The notes beneath the pieces were generated by a model. The model worked only from the letters and a program-made list of their open reading frames with translations, had not been told where the DNA came from and made no database searches. This document shows positions 25,698-36,118 of a stretch of DNA of 64,000 bases, piece after piece; position 1 is the first letter of the stretch, and every line of letters begins with the position of its first letter. This DNA comes from JAJKIV01 sp036274195. Its GTDB lineage: Bacteria; Gemmatimonadota; Gemmatimonadetes; Gemmatimonadales; Gemmatimonadaceae. The stretch is from positions 35,232 through 99,231 of the forward strand of contig DASUGD010000326.1 in NCBI GenBank assembly GCA_036274195.1, in the 5' to 3' direction. The position numbers and the translations under genes are program-made.

Positions 25698-25853
25698 TCC
25701 GCGCCGGGCCTAACGGTGCTTGCTCACGACGAGTAGCGGGGCGTACTTTGGCCCCGCGGACCGGGATTCCCATCCGAACCGAGTCTCTCGTCAACCAACG
25801 AGTTGGCGCGGCCCATAACGCAGTGTCACGCTGCACGCTGAACGGCGAAGCGC

Positions 25854-28637
<2,784 letters not shown>

Positions 28638-28678
28638 TGAGCGACCCGCCATGAACCTCGTTTCAGGTCGCGGGCACC

Positions 28679-29119
28679 CTAAGTTGCCGCGCGTTGCGCG
28701 GCGACGTAGTCGCGCAGCACGCCTGTCTCCGTCTCGAGCACGTCGAGCCGGTATTTGACCAGGTCGCCGACCGACAACACGCCGACCAGCCGCGCCCCGT
28801 CGCGGACCACGAGGTGCCGATGGCGATGCGCCGTCATGTGTCGCATGGTGTCTACCACGGAGTCCTCGATATCACAGGTCGGCGCCGCGCGCATCACGTC
28901 CTGGACGCGCAGCGAGTTCATCGGCTCGCGCCGGCCGTGGACGGCGCGGACGATGTCGCGTTCGGCGAGGAATCCCGTGACGCCGCCGTCGCCGTCCACG
29001 ACGGGAAGGCCGCCAATGTTGTTGGCCAGGAGCAGATGAACCGCGGTATCCAGCGAGTCGTGCGGTTTGACGGTGATGAGTGTGGTGGGTTTGCTCCGGA
29101 GCAGTTCTCGAACACGCAT
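28679..29119 (-). CDS. CBS-domain pair protein
   Basis: 146 residues composed of two CBS motifs: LRSKPTTLITVKPHDSLDTA with LLANNIGGLPVVDGDGG and GFLAERDIVRAV, then VQDVMRAAPTCDIEDSV with MTAHRHRHLVVRDGARLVG and VLSVGDLVKYRLD. The pair normally folds into one module that binds adenine nucleotides and acts as a regulatory or stress protein. Stand-alone proteins of this size are common; the partner is unknown. Convergent with the kinase, 41 bases apart. Confidence 0.9.
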   Translation of the reverse strand: MRVRELLRSKPTTLITVKPHDSLDTAVHLLLANNIGGLPVVDGDGGVTGFLAERDIVRAVHGRREPMNSLRVQDVMRAAPTCDIEDSVVDTMRHMTAHRHRHLVVRDGARLVGVLSVGDLVKYRLDVLETETGVLRDYVAAQRAAT

Positions 29120-29414
29120 GGCTCGTCTCCTTGAAGCTCGAGCGGGACTCCATATAGTCTACGCGCGGTACGCTGCGCCGCCATTGTACTCGCGGGGCCA
29201 TGGGTTCGCCGACGATGACAGCGTCGGCTGCGCCCGTTAGACCTCGCGCGGTACTTGCGATCCGGATCTCGAGTGGATGAGATCGGCAAGCGCTATAGTC
29301 GAGCTGGCGCCCTGCGGAAGTGGCGGCCGAGCGCCGCGTCTCACGTTAGGCAACGCGTTGCGTGGCAGTCACACTACCCGCAACGGTGCTGACCAATGAT
29401 CCCGACGCGACACG
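29120..29414. other. Intergenic stretch, no gene recognised
   Basis: 295 bases between two minus-strand genes. It holds one CGTTAGGC octamer (29344) and a CGTTAGA variant (29235). I see no open frame resembling a known protein and no clear terminator. The CBS gene's promoter should lie in its lower part (29120-29200). Confidence 0.4.
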
Positions 29415-30104
29415 TCAGAACACGCGGACGACGCCCCCTTCGTCGGACCACATGAGCCCACCGCCCGAGCCATAGAAGTAGTTGCCGGGTTTCGAGAACG
29501 TGCGCGTGGCAACGCCGTAGACGAACTCCATCTTCTCGCGGTCGTCACTCCAGACGTCGAGCCATATCGTGCGAGCAGGCACACCGTCGGGGATGACCCA
29601 GGTTACAGTCGCCGGCGCCTTCAGACTGACCTCATACGGGGACCAATGCCCATTCTGATCCATCGTCAAGACGGCGCCGCTGGCTGTTGGCGTACCCACC
29701 TGCACGGTCATCGAGTCCGTGAGCGTGCTGTCGGCAATCGTGAGGGACGCTGAGATCCTGGCGACACCCGGCGTGAGACCGATCAGCACGCCGCCCACGT
29801 CCACTCGCGCGACCGCCGAATCACTGCTGACGTACGTCCCCTCGCGCGCCCAGTTGTCGCTCATGCCATGCAGCAACCTCGCTCCGAACTGATCCCACGC
29901 GTCGATCGTCAGCGGCTGGGCGTCTCCCGGCATGAGGAGGCTGAAGTCCGGCGTGACCTGGAGCCGGGCGAGAACGGCTTCAGGAGAGGGAGGGGGAGGG
30001 GGTTCAGTAGCGACGGACTTCGGCGCGACGCCATTGTCACCGCCACACGCGGTGGAGAATGCGGCGCCGAGGCACACGAGGAGTGTGAGTGATCGCCCAT
30101 GCAT
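29415..30104 (-). CDS. Ig-like lipoprotein with a degenerate cupredoxin-like C-terminus (copy 2)
   Basis: 229 residues, paralogue of the gene at 2963-3640 with high identity throughout: same lipobox region (FSTACGG), same BIG2-like middle (SDSAVARV, LTPGVARISASLTI) and same end (TVTWVIPDGVPARTIWLDVW, KPGNYFYGSGGG). A Pro-rich insertion (PPPPPSPEAV) follows the signal. As in copy 1, metal-ligand residues are missing from the cupredoxin-like part. Start at 30104 with GAGGA upstream, matching the position used in copy 1. The upstream DNA was duplicated with it. Confidence 0.75.
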   Translation of the reverse strand: MHGRSLTLLVCLGAAFSTACGGDNGVAPKSVATEPPPPPSPEAVLARLQVTPDFSLLMPGDAQPLTIDAWDQFGARLLHGMSDNWAREGTYVSSDSAVARVDVGGVLIGLTPGVARISASLTIADSTLTDSMTVQVGTPTASGAVLTMDQNGHWSPYEVSLKAPATVTWVIPDGVPARTIWLDVWSDDREKMEFVYGVATRTFSKPGNYFYGSGGGLMWSDEGGVVRVF

Positions 30105-30147
30105 GGTAGTGTCCTCAGTGTGGATTCATCGCGTCCAGCACTCGGCG

Positions 30148-30289
30148 GCGCGTTTGACAAGCCTTCCCGCGGATGCGAGTCTCAGCGCGCCTTCCTGCTG
30201 TTCGTGTCGACGCCGAGCTTTCCCAGTTCCTCGTAATCCGGCGACGGATCGGCTCACGGGCCCATCGCCGAGTGCCTGACCAACCGGCT
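30148..30289. repeat. Second copy of the lipoprotein upstream block
   Basis: Matches 3757-3886; see the entry there. Here the block is followed not by a sigma factor gene but by a fragment of a kinase-TPR gene, so the neighbourhood sigma-kinase-lipoprotein seems to have existed twice and this copy has lost most of it. Confidence 0.8.
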
Positions 30290-30290
30290 G

Positions 30291-30354
30291 CGAGGCTGAG
30301 GCGCGACAGCTGCTCGCCGAGGCGCGCGGCCGCACTGACCGAGGAGTCGTGGCT
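30291..30354 (+). pseudogene. Relic of the TPR region of a kinase-TPR gene
   Basis: These bases align with about 6875-6941 of the kinase-TPR gene (GCGAGGC..., TGCTCGCCGAG, CACTGACCGA) at roughly 80-85% identity with a one-base gap. In the intact gene this codes for EAQARQVLAETREAALTEE; here the frame is broken. The M28 peptidase start lies only a dozen bases further on. Confidence 0.65.
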
Positions 30355-30366
30355 AAGAGGAGGAAC

Positions 30367-32559
30367 GTGACTCAGCTACCTAACGGGCAGATGGAGCTGT
30401 CGTGGCGCGGCGGCTGGCCTCGACGCCGAACGATGCCGCTCATCGCCGGCGCATCGGTCTTCGCCCTGCTCACACTCGCGGCGCGCTGGCAAGAGCGGCC
30501 ACCGCTCATGCGAGGCTTCTCGGCTACCTCCGCCGCTGGGGAACGCGCGCTCGAGGCCGAGCTCTCCCGCCGTGTCAGCCGCGACGCCGTCGGCGCGTTC
30601 TTCAAGTACCTCACCGCCGAGCCGCATCCAGCGGGCTCCGCGCGGAACAAGGTGCTCGCGGATTTCGTGGCCGCGCGCTTCCGCCAATACGGACTGGAAG
30701 ACGTTCGGATGCATCGCTACGACGTGCTCCTGCCCTGGCCGCGCGAGGTGAAGGTCGAGATGACCGCGCCAACGCGCTACGTCGCAAGCCTCAAGGAAGA
30801 CGCATACCCGCAGGACCCGCAGACGGCGCAGGATCCCGGCCCCACCTACCTCGGCATGTCCGCGTCGGGCGACGTCACCGGTGAGCTGGTCTACGCGTCG
30901 AGCGGCAACCCGTCGGACTACGACTGGCTCGAGTCGCAGGGAATAAGTCTCGCGGGAAAGATCGCGATCGTGCGCTACTCGGTGCCCTACAGCTATCGGG
31001 GCTTCAAGGCGCTGACCGCGCAGAAGCGCGGCCTCGCCGCGTTGCTCATCTACTCCGACCCGGCGGAGGACGGATTCGTCAAGGGCGACACCTTCCCCGC
31101 CGGACCGTGGGGCCCGTCCAGTCACCTCCAGCGCGGCGCGATCACGTACGATTTCATGATCGCCGGCGATCCGCTCACGCCCGGCTACGCGTCGCTGCCG
31201 GGCGCTCCGCGTATCAAGGCGGAAGACGCGCTCTCGATGCCGAACATCATCATGGTGCCCATGTCGTACCGTGACGCCGAGCCGCTGCTTCGGGCGTTAG
31301 GCGGACCGGAGGCGCCGAAGGAGTGGCAGGGCGCACTCGGCTTCACGTACCACGCGGGCGGCGGCGGCGGCGGCGGCGGCGCGAGCACGACGGTGCACGT
31401 GAAGGTGGACATGGACAACGCGACGCGTTCCATCTACGTGGTGGAGGGTCGCATTCGCGGGACCGAGGAGCCTGACAAGTACGTCCTGCTCGGCAACCAT
31501 CGCGACGCGTGGGTGTTCGGCGCGGTGGACCCGTCATCGGGGACGGCCACGCAGCTCGAGCTCGCGCGCGTGTTAGGCATGATGGCGAAGGAAGGCAAGC
31601 GTCCGAAGCGCTCGATCGTATTCGCGGACTGGGACGCCGAGGAATGGCACCTGACGGGAAGCACGGAGTGGGGCGAGCAGTTCGCCGACGACGTGAAGAA
31701 GAACGCGATCGCCTACCTGAACGTGGACGGCTCGGCGAGCGGGTCAGACTTCGAGGCGACCACGGTGGCGTCGCTCAACGATGTGGTGACGGAGACCGTC
31801 CGCGACGTGAAGGACCCGACGAGGGAAGGGTCGGTGCTGGATGCGTGGGGGCGTCGCGACTCGACCGTGCAACGACCGCTCGACTACCCTGCCAACGCAC
31901 TCGGCTCGGGCTCCGACTATACGGTGTTCCTCAATCACCTGGGCGTGCCGATAGTCGAGATGGATTTCGATGGCCCGTACGGCGTCTATCACTCCATGTA
32001 TGACGACTACTACTGGATGGCGCACATCGGGGACCCGGGCTTCAAGTACATGACGGCGATGAGCGAGGTGTGGGGACGCATGGCCATGCGTCTCGCGAAC
32101 GCGGACGTCTACCCGTACGACTTCGCGCTATACGCGAAGCGCGTGGGCACGTTCATCGATTCACTCGCCGCCCAACCGTCGGTTGCGGGTCAGCTGGACG
32201 TCTCGGCGGCGCGCGAGGCGACGGCGCACTGGGCCAGCGCGGCCGCGGCGCTGGACAGCGCGCTCTCCATCACCCTCGCCGCGCCGAGCAGTCCGGCGCG
32301 GAGCGCGCGGCTGCGTGCGGCGAACGAGGCGATGCGCGCGATGGAGCAGCGTTTCCTCAATGACAGCGGGATTCCCGGGCGTCCGTGGTTCAAGCACGTG
32401 TTGTATGCGCCGAAGTACACGTACGCGGCGATGGCGCTGCCCGGGGTGCAGGAGGCGGTGGATCAGGGTGACTGGGCGCGGGCGCGCGCGCAGCTCGCGG
32501 TCGTCGCCGCGAAACTCGAGGCCGTGGCAGCTGCGACGCGCGCTGCGGTACCGAAGTGA
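30367..32559 (+). CDS. M28-family metallopeptidase (glutamate carboxypeptidase II-like)
   Basis: 730 residues from GTG 30367, preceded by AGGAGG (30358-30363); the frame is open to GTG 30349 but those codons belong to a kinase relic. An N-terminal hydrophobic anchor (about 18-40) is followed by a peptidase domain with an inserted PA domain (about 130-280; SYRGFKALTAQKRGLAALLIY). Zinc-site marks are LLGNHRDAWVFGAVDPSSG and DWDAEEWHLTGSTEW, then SDYTVFLNHLGVP. A C-terminal transferrin-receptor-like helical domain (about 600-730) completes the carboxypeptidase II layout. It likely trims acidic residues from peptides in the periplasm. Eight Gly codons in a row occur near residue 335. Confidence 0.9.
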   Translation: MTQLPNGQMELSWRGGWPRRRTMPLIAGASVFALLTLAARWQERPPLMRGFSATSAAGERALEAELSRRVSRDAVGAFFKYLTAEPHPAGSARNKVLADFVAARFRQYGLEDVRMHRYDVLLPWPREVKVEMTAPTRYVASLKEDAYPQDPQTAQDPGPTYLGMSASGDVTGELVYASSGNPSDYDWLESQGISLAGKIAIVRYSVPYSYRGFKALTAQKRGLAALLIYSDPAEDGFVKGDTFPAGPWGPSSHLQRGAITYDFMIAGDPLTPGYASLPGAPRIKAEDALSMPNIIMVPMSYRDAEPLLRALGGPEAPKEWQGALGFTYHAGGGGGGGGASTTVHVKVDMDNATRSIYVVEGRIRGTEEPDKYVLLGNHRDAWVFGAVDPSSGTATQLELARVLGMMAKEGKRPKRSIVFADWDAEEWHLTGSTEWGEQFADDVKKNAIAYLNVDGSASGSDFEATTVASLNDVVTETVRDVKDPTREGSVLDAWGRRDSTVQRPLDYPANALGSGSDYTVFLNHLGVPIVEMDFDGPYGVYHSMYDDYYWMAHIGDPGFKYMTAMSEVWGRMAMRLANADVYPYDFALYAKRVGTFIDSLAAQPSVAGQLDVSAAREATAHWASAAAALDSALSITLAAPSSPARSARLRAANEAMRAMEQRFLNDSGIPGRPWFKHVLYAPKYTYAAMALPGVQEAVDQGDWARARAQLAVVAAKLEAVAAATRAAVPK
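31357..31380 (+). repeat. (GGC)8 tract inside the M28 gene
   Basis: Eight consecutive GGC codons give a poly-Gly loop between the PA-type insert and the peptidase core. A perfect trinucleotide run can vary in length by slippage without breaking the frame. Confidence 0.85.
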
Positions 32560-32696
32560 GCAAGGACGAGCACTCGACGCGCATTGAGCTTCTTGATTAC
32601 GCTACATAGTTGGCGTTAGGCTACCGCGTGTCGATTCGACCGCTCGCACCAGAACGTCGGCGTTAGAGGCCAATCCTTCCGTTGAATGGGAAAGAA

Positions 32697-32822
32697 ATGC
32701 GCGACTTTGAGTCCGTTCTGGCGGGAATGAACAGCGACTTGAACAGGTACTTTCCGAGCCATGGCGAGGTTGTTGATCCGATTTCCGCCTCAGTGCTGAG
32801 CGCGATGGACGAACCTAAGTAG
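32697..32822 (+). CDS. Small ORF of 41 residues at the left edge of the cassette region
   Basis: ATG 32697 to TAG 32822 reads MRDFESVLAGMNSDLNRYF and continues to AMDEPK. It is acidic and amphipathic, and its local composition is less GC-rich than the flanks. GAA/AAG-rich bases precede the ATG, but there is no clear Shine-Dalgarno sequence. It lies just after two GTTAGG/GTTAGA right-core-like boxes (32615 and 32662), which suggests a first cassette. I do not recognise the protein, and it could be non-coding. Confidence 0.35.
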   Translation: MRDFESVLAGMNSDLNRYFPSHGEVVDPISASVLSAMDEPK

Positions 32823-33035
32823 GTGGACACAAGTCTTGCATCAAATGTCCGTGCCGGCGCAACGTCCCGGCATGGCCAGACCATTTTTGAAACGTGACGC
32901 ATTCACGCGAGCCGATCGCCGTCATCCGGCGCGCGCGATGGCCGCGACGACCCTGGCGCGGGTGTATCGACGCCTCGCCGCGGTGCTGGCAATTGCCGAG
33001 GGCCAGCCACTCGTCGCCGTGGAACACCAAGCCCT

Positions 33036-33308
33036 GCGAAGCTCCTTGCCCGCCTTCTGAGCGGGACCGCCGATCGCGCGTTCCGATTCGACGACCTCTG
33101 CGCCCTACTCCGGCGCCTCGGCTTCACCGAGCGTCAACGGGGCGGCAGTCATCACATCTTCACGCGCGACGGCGTGCCGGAAATCCTCAACCTTCAGCCC
33201 CGCGGTGGCGGGGAGTCAAAGCCCTACCAGGTTCGCCAGGTGCGCGAGATCGTGGTAAAGTACGGCTTAGCCCAGCTACTCGCGGGGGAGAGCGACGATG
33301 AAGCCTGA
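33036..33308 (+). CDS. hicA: HicA-like mRNA interferase toxin, 5' end unresolved
   Basis: About 90 residues clearly of HicA type: KLLARLLSGTADRAF, LLRRLGFTERQRGGSHHIF with the catalytic His of the GSHHIF motif, then KPYQVRQVREIVVKYGL. HicA toxins cut mRNA with a dsRNA-binding-like fold and are neutralised by HicB. There is no ATG, GTG or TTG in this frame between the upstream stop (32895) and the conserved part. In the neighbouring frame, GTG 33019 followed by AACACCAAG looks like a plausible old start, so one or two single-base insertions may have disabled the gene, or the start is non-standard. It overlaps hicB. Confidence 0.7.
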   Translation, partial: AKLLARLLSGTADRAFRFDDLCALLRRLGFTERQRGGSHHIFTRDGVPEILNLQPRGGGESKPYQVRQVREIVVKYGLAQLLAGESDDEA

Positions 33309-33516
33309 GTACCGCTATGAAGTCATCCTGTACTGGTCCGAGCCGGACCAGGCGTTTATCGCCGAGGTCCCCGAGCTCCCCGGCTGCGCCGCGGACGGCC
33401 CTACCTACCAAGCAGCCCTGGAGGCGGCCGAGGTCGTGATCCGCGAGTGGATCGAGACCGCTCGTGAGCTCGGGCGTCCGATTCCGGAGCCGAAGGGCCG
33501 GCTGCTTTTCGCCTAA
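33298..33516 (+). CDS. hicB: HicB-type antitoxin
   Basis: 72 residues with the degenerate RNase H-like fold of HicB: YEVILYWSEPDQAFIAEVPELPGCAADGPT, then ALEAAEVVIREWIETA and the tail GRPIPEPKG. It should bind HicA. No C-terminal DNA-binding domain is present, as in the short HicB subgroup. GGGGGAG lies a few bases upstream of the ATG. It overlaps the hicA 3' end by 11 bases. Its stop codon lies inside the left core (GCCTAAC) of the attC-like site that follows. Confidence 0.9.
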   Translation: MKPEYRYEVILYWSEPDQAFIAEVPELPGCAADGPTYQAALEAAEVVIREWIETARELGRPIPEPKGRLLFA

Positions 33517-33590
33517 CGGTTCGGGAACTCCGCGCGGATGCCAGCTGGCGTCAGTTGAACCGGACCGCGCGACCGGCATGAATGTTAGGC
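33511..33590 (+). repeat. attC-like cassette recombination site 1
   Basis: 80 bases bounded by GCCTAAC (33511-33517) and GTTAGGC (33584-33590), the exact complementary core boxes of an integron attC. The interior is an imperfect palindrome (CTCCGCGCGG against CCGCGCGACC). It begins in the last codon of hicB, the usual position directly after a cassette gene. Confidence 0.7.
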
Positions 33591-33609
33591 GCGTGACCCG
33601 CTCGGTACG

Positions 33610-33670
33610 TTACGCAAGGCCCCGCGCGCTTGGTTGGTCGGGGCGCGCCAGCTTAGCGCCGGCGTTATAG
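33610..33670 (+). repeat. Degenerate attC-like site
   Basis: The right end reads GGCGCGCCAGCTTAGC, then GCCGGCGTTATAG, like an attC right arm with an altered core. GC-rich arms (GGCCCCGCGCGC and GGGGCGCGCC) are partly complementary. The left core is not recognisable. It would mark an empty or decayed cassette between hicB and the glycosylase. Confidence 0.35.
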
Positions 33671-33682
33671 GGTAACGTAGCT

Positions 33683-34180
33683 ATGCTTGATGACTTACTG
33701 GTGCAAAATCTACGGGTTGTGTTCTGCGGCACGGCAGCCGGAACGCAGTCCGCTGCGCAACGGGCCTACTACGCTGGAGTCGGCAACAAGTTCTGGCCGA
33801 CTCTCGCAGCGGTCGGCCTAACGCCGCGGCAACTAGAACCGAATGAGTTTCGTGAACTCCTGCGATTCGGAATCGGCCTGACGGATCTCGTCCAGGATCA
33901 AGCGGGCCCCGACGAGCGCATTCGCTTCTCCGCCGCAGCAGTGGATCGGTTCCGCGAGCGAATCCTCGGCTTTCGTCCCGCATGTCTCGCGTTCAACGGC
34001 AAACGAGCGGCCTGCCTCGTCCTCGGCGTTCGTCGCGTCGACTATGGCCGCCAGCAGAGCCGTATCGGCGAGAGCGAGTTATTTTGCGTCCCATCCACTA
34101 GCGGCTTGGCGACGCGCCACTGGGATCTCGCCCCGTGGCGCCAACTTGCGGGTCAGGTTTCAGCGCGGGCTGCCGTGTAA
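33683..34180 (+). CDS. Mug-like mismatch/uracil-DNA glycosylase
   Basis: 165 residues of the uracil-DNA glycosylase superfamily, closest to Mug: VVFCGTAAGTQSAAQRAYYAG, then VGNKFWPTLAAVGLTP, the LTDLVQD helix, LAFNGKRAA and the second active-site loop near VPSTSGLA. In classical Mug the first motif is GINPG with a catalytic Asn; here it is GTAAG, so the Asn is replaced. I recall GTA(P/A)G variants among related proteins, so it may still bind or excise damaged bases. A lone gene between two attC-like sites, fitting a mobile cassette. DNA repair is an unusual cassette function. Confidence 0.82.
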   Translation: MLDDLLVQNLRVVFCGTAAGTQSAAQRAYYAGVGNKFWPTLAAVGLTPRQLEPNEFRELLRFGIGLTDLVQDQAGPDERIRFSAAAVDRFRERILGFRPACLAFNGKRAACLVLGVRRVDYGRQQSRIGESELFCVPSTSGLATRHWDLAPWRQLAGQVSARAAV

Positions 34181-34300
34181 CGTCCGTTGGAACGGACGGA
34201 GCGACCGGCATCAGGTTGTGCGCCTCTGAACCTCCAAGTAGTGCCACCATCGCGACGCCCGTCTCTCACGAGCTCCGCATTTCAACTTGATGCGTTAGGC
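34175..34300 (+). repeat. attC-like cassette recombination site 2
   Basis: 126 bases from GTGTAAC (overlapping the glycosylase stop) to GTTAGGC (34294-34300). The arms pair imperfectly: TAACG...TTGGAACGGACGGAGC on the left against GCTCCGCATTTCAACTTGATGCGTTA on the right (read as complement; shown in two parts here: GCTCCGCATTTCAA and CTTGATGCGTTA). The right end has the familiar TTCAACTTGATGC form. The left core deviates at one base. Confidence 0.65.
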
Positions 34301-34392
34301 GACAATCAGATTGATCGAGGTACCATGGTTCACGCGAGCGCCCTACAGAAGATCGCCCGCGTCAGCGCTCCCGCTCGCTGCGCGGCTCCGTC

Positions 34393-35056
34393 ATGAAGAG
34401 TAACGGCGAAGCGGCAGTCCGTGCTTGGCGGAGCGTGAGCCGGGTTGCGCACTGGACCCTCCGCTCAATTCCCGAAAGCGATCGCGCGAAGACCGCTGAC
34501 TTCCGCGTCTGGAGTGGCAAGCGATCGTTCGTCGCCGAAGTAAAGCAGCTCAACCCAAACCGGGATGAGGCCAAGTCTAAAGCCAGAGCGCGAGCAGGTG
34601 AGACGGTCGTATGCGGCCATGAGCCCGGAGACCGAGTTCGTCCGCTGATCAAGGAGGCGAATCGACAAATTCGTCCAGTCGCGCGCTGACGAACCGGGGC
34701 TGCTCGTAGTCTTCGACACTCGATTAGTAACTCCAGTCGAGCCTTACGACGTGCTCACAGCGATGTACGGCCTTCAGACAGTTGTCTTACAGGTTTACGC
34801 CGATCCCCAAACGCGCCCCGAAAAAATTGGCGAGCGCTTTGGCCCCAAACGCGGCGTCGACGCGTCCTACAACCGTGCCGTCAGTGCCGTTGCAATCATT
34901 CCCCAGCAGCCCAGGCCTGAACGCCGCGTTTTCGTCTTCCACAATTGCTTCGCTGATGTTCCCTTTCGACCGGGTGAATTAGCCGGCAAGCATATGCGTC
35001 ACTTCGTTATCGACCAGCCGCACGTCGGTGAGTTCAACGACTGGAGAGAAGTGTAG
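34393..35056 (+). pseudogene. PD-(D/E)XK-like cassette gene with an apparent frameshift
   Basis: The first frame (34393-34689) reads through KTADFRVWSGKRSFVAEVKQL, a D-x(n)-E-x-K pattern typical of nuclease-like folds, and stops after IRPVAR. The continuation lies in another frame: from about 34662 that frame gives RIDKFVQSRADEPGLLVVFD, then LVTPVEPYDVLTAMYG and so on to 35056, without its own good start. Together they would make a protein of about 220 residues, so a single indel near 34640-34670 is likely. Either the gene is inactivated or the base call is wrong. No neighbouring methylase or partner. Function unknown. Confidence 0.6.
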
Positions 35057-35075
35057 GCTTGGATCTTCGCCCATC

Positions 35076-35168
35076 GCCTAACGTGTGGAGCTGTTTAAGG
35101 GCGCAATCGCGGCGCCTGCGCGCTGCGATTTGTTCGATGTCCTCGCAGCGCAACTTCAGGCATTAGGC
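35076..35168 (+). repeat. attC-like cassette recombination site 3
   Basis: 93 bases from GCCTAAC (35076-35082) to ATTAGGC (35162-35168; one base off GTTAGGC). The centre has a clear stem, AATCGCGGCGC against GCGCGCTGCGATT, at about 35105-35140. The right arm ends CGCAACTTCAGGCATTAGGC, the usual attC form. Confidence 0.68.
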
Positions 35169-35226
35169 AGGCCTAAGTTCCAGATAGGTTGCACAAGCCA
35201 GGTGGTGGTCGCATTTGGGAGTGACT

Positions 35227-35979
35227 ATGGCGTTACGATCTGACAGCTTTCTGCACGCTGTTGCTCTCATCACCGCGGTGGCCACCTCCTTTGGCCACCG
35301 CGGCGCGGCCGCTTACGCCGCAACGCCATCATCTGCGCGTTGCACAATGGGCATCCTTCCAGGCCGTCGCGACTCACTCACGACCACGCTCCTCGGGCGA
35401 GGGACCCGCGACACCGTTGAAGCCGGCGGCGGCGGCGTCGATCGGTCGATCTGGTATTGGGAGCGCCGCGCGATCTATGGCCAGGTCATCCGCGTGGACT
35501 CGATGTTGGGGCCGGGATCCGATCTCGCCCGTCGAGCGCTGACCGCGCGACGGTCGACCGAGGTACTCATTGTTCCCTGGGGGAACAACCCAGGGTGCGG
35601 CATCGACGTCTGGAGACCGAGTGCGCTGTGGACGACTCCGGACTCGTCCGGACTCTTCTCGCTCCGATTGCGGCCAGAGTCTCTTTGGGTGTCGGGTCGG
35701 CCAACGTTTGATGCGTTCTTCGCAGCGAACTACTCGTACGCGGATGGGCCGTACACGGTCGGACCCCACTCTGTTAGAAACCGATCGACAGGAGCCGACC
35801 GCTCGATGACTGCGGCAGAGCTCTTCGCCCTGTACGCCGCGTTACCACCCGTCACACAGTCGCGTGACTCGGTCGCTCTCGCGCGCTTCCGGGCTTGGAT
35901 GCGCGCGCATCCGACTGTGCGAACGAAGTATCCGGGCGACCAGATCTTGCAGGGCTGGCCTCTTGATGGCCGCCAGTGA
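35227..35979 (+). CDS. Secreted protein of unknown function in a cassette
   Basis: 250 residues from ATG 35227 with GGGAG 6 bases upstream. A hydrophobic signal (SFLHAVALITAVATS) with likely cleavage after AAAYA is followed by a mature part rich in Trp, Ser and Arg. YWERRAIYGQVIRVDSM is a strand-like segment found in proteins that carry a small beta-barrel. Two Cys (SSARCTMG, NPGCGID) could form a disulfide. I do not recognise the family. It lies alone between two attC-like sites, in the same orientation as the other cassette genes. Confidence 0.7.
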   Translation: MALRSDSFLHAVALITAVATSFGHRGAAAYAATPSSARCTMGILPGRRDSLTTTLLGRGTRDTVEAGGGGVDRSIWYWERRAIYGQVIRVDSMLGPGSDLARRALTARRSTEVLIVPWGNNPGCGIDVWRPSALWTTPDSSGLFSLRLRPESLWVSGRPTFDAFFAANYSYADGPYTVGPHSVRNRSTGADRSMTAAELFALYAALPPVTQSRDSVALARFRAWMRAHPTVRTKYPGDQILQGWPLDGRQ

Positions 35980-36009
35980 TCGGGGTTGGGATCGGCCCCT
36001 AGCGCGCCG

Positions 36010-36105
36010 GCCTAACGAACGTTGAAATCGACGGTCGATCTTAGGACTGCGAGCGCTTCGCATTCGCTCTATTTCACTCGCCCGCAGCTAACTCGGGCGT
36101 TATGC
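36010..36105 (+). repeat. attC-like cassette recombination site 4
   Basis: 96 bases from GCCTAAC (36010-36016) to GTTATGC (36099-36105). The right arm GCTAACTCGGGCGTTATGC is close to textbook attC ends. The arms pair around GAAATCGA and its near-complement TCTATTTC, and a central GCGAGCGC...GCATTCGC stem is possible. Confidence 0.68.
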
Positions 36106-36118
36106 GGCTATACAGTTG

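Noticed and set aside
32836..33060. 74-residue ORF overlapping the hicA start
   Set aside because: Its C-terminal part is the hicA DNA in another frame and the rest has no recognisable features; kept only as the possible source of a shifted hicA start.
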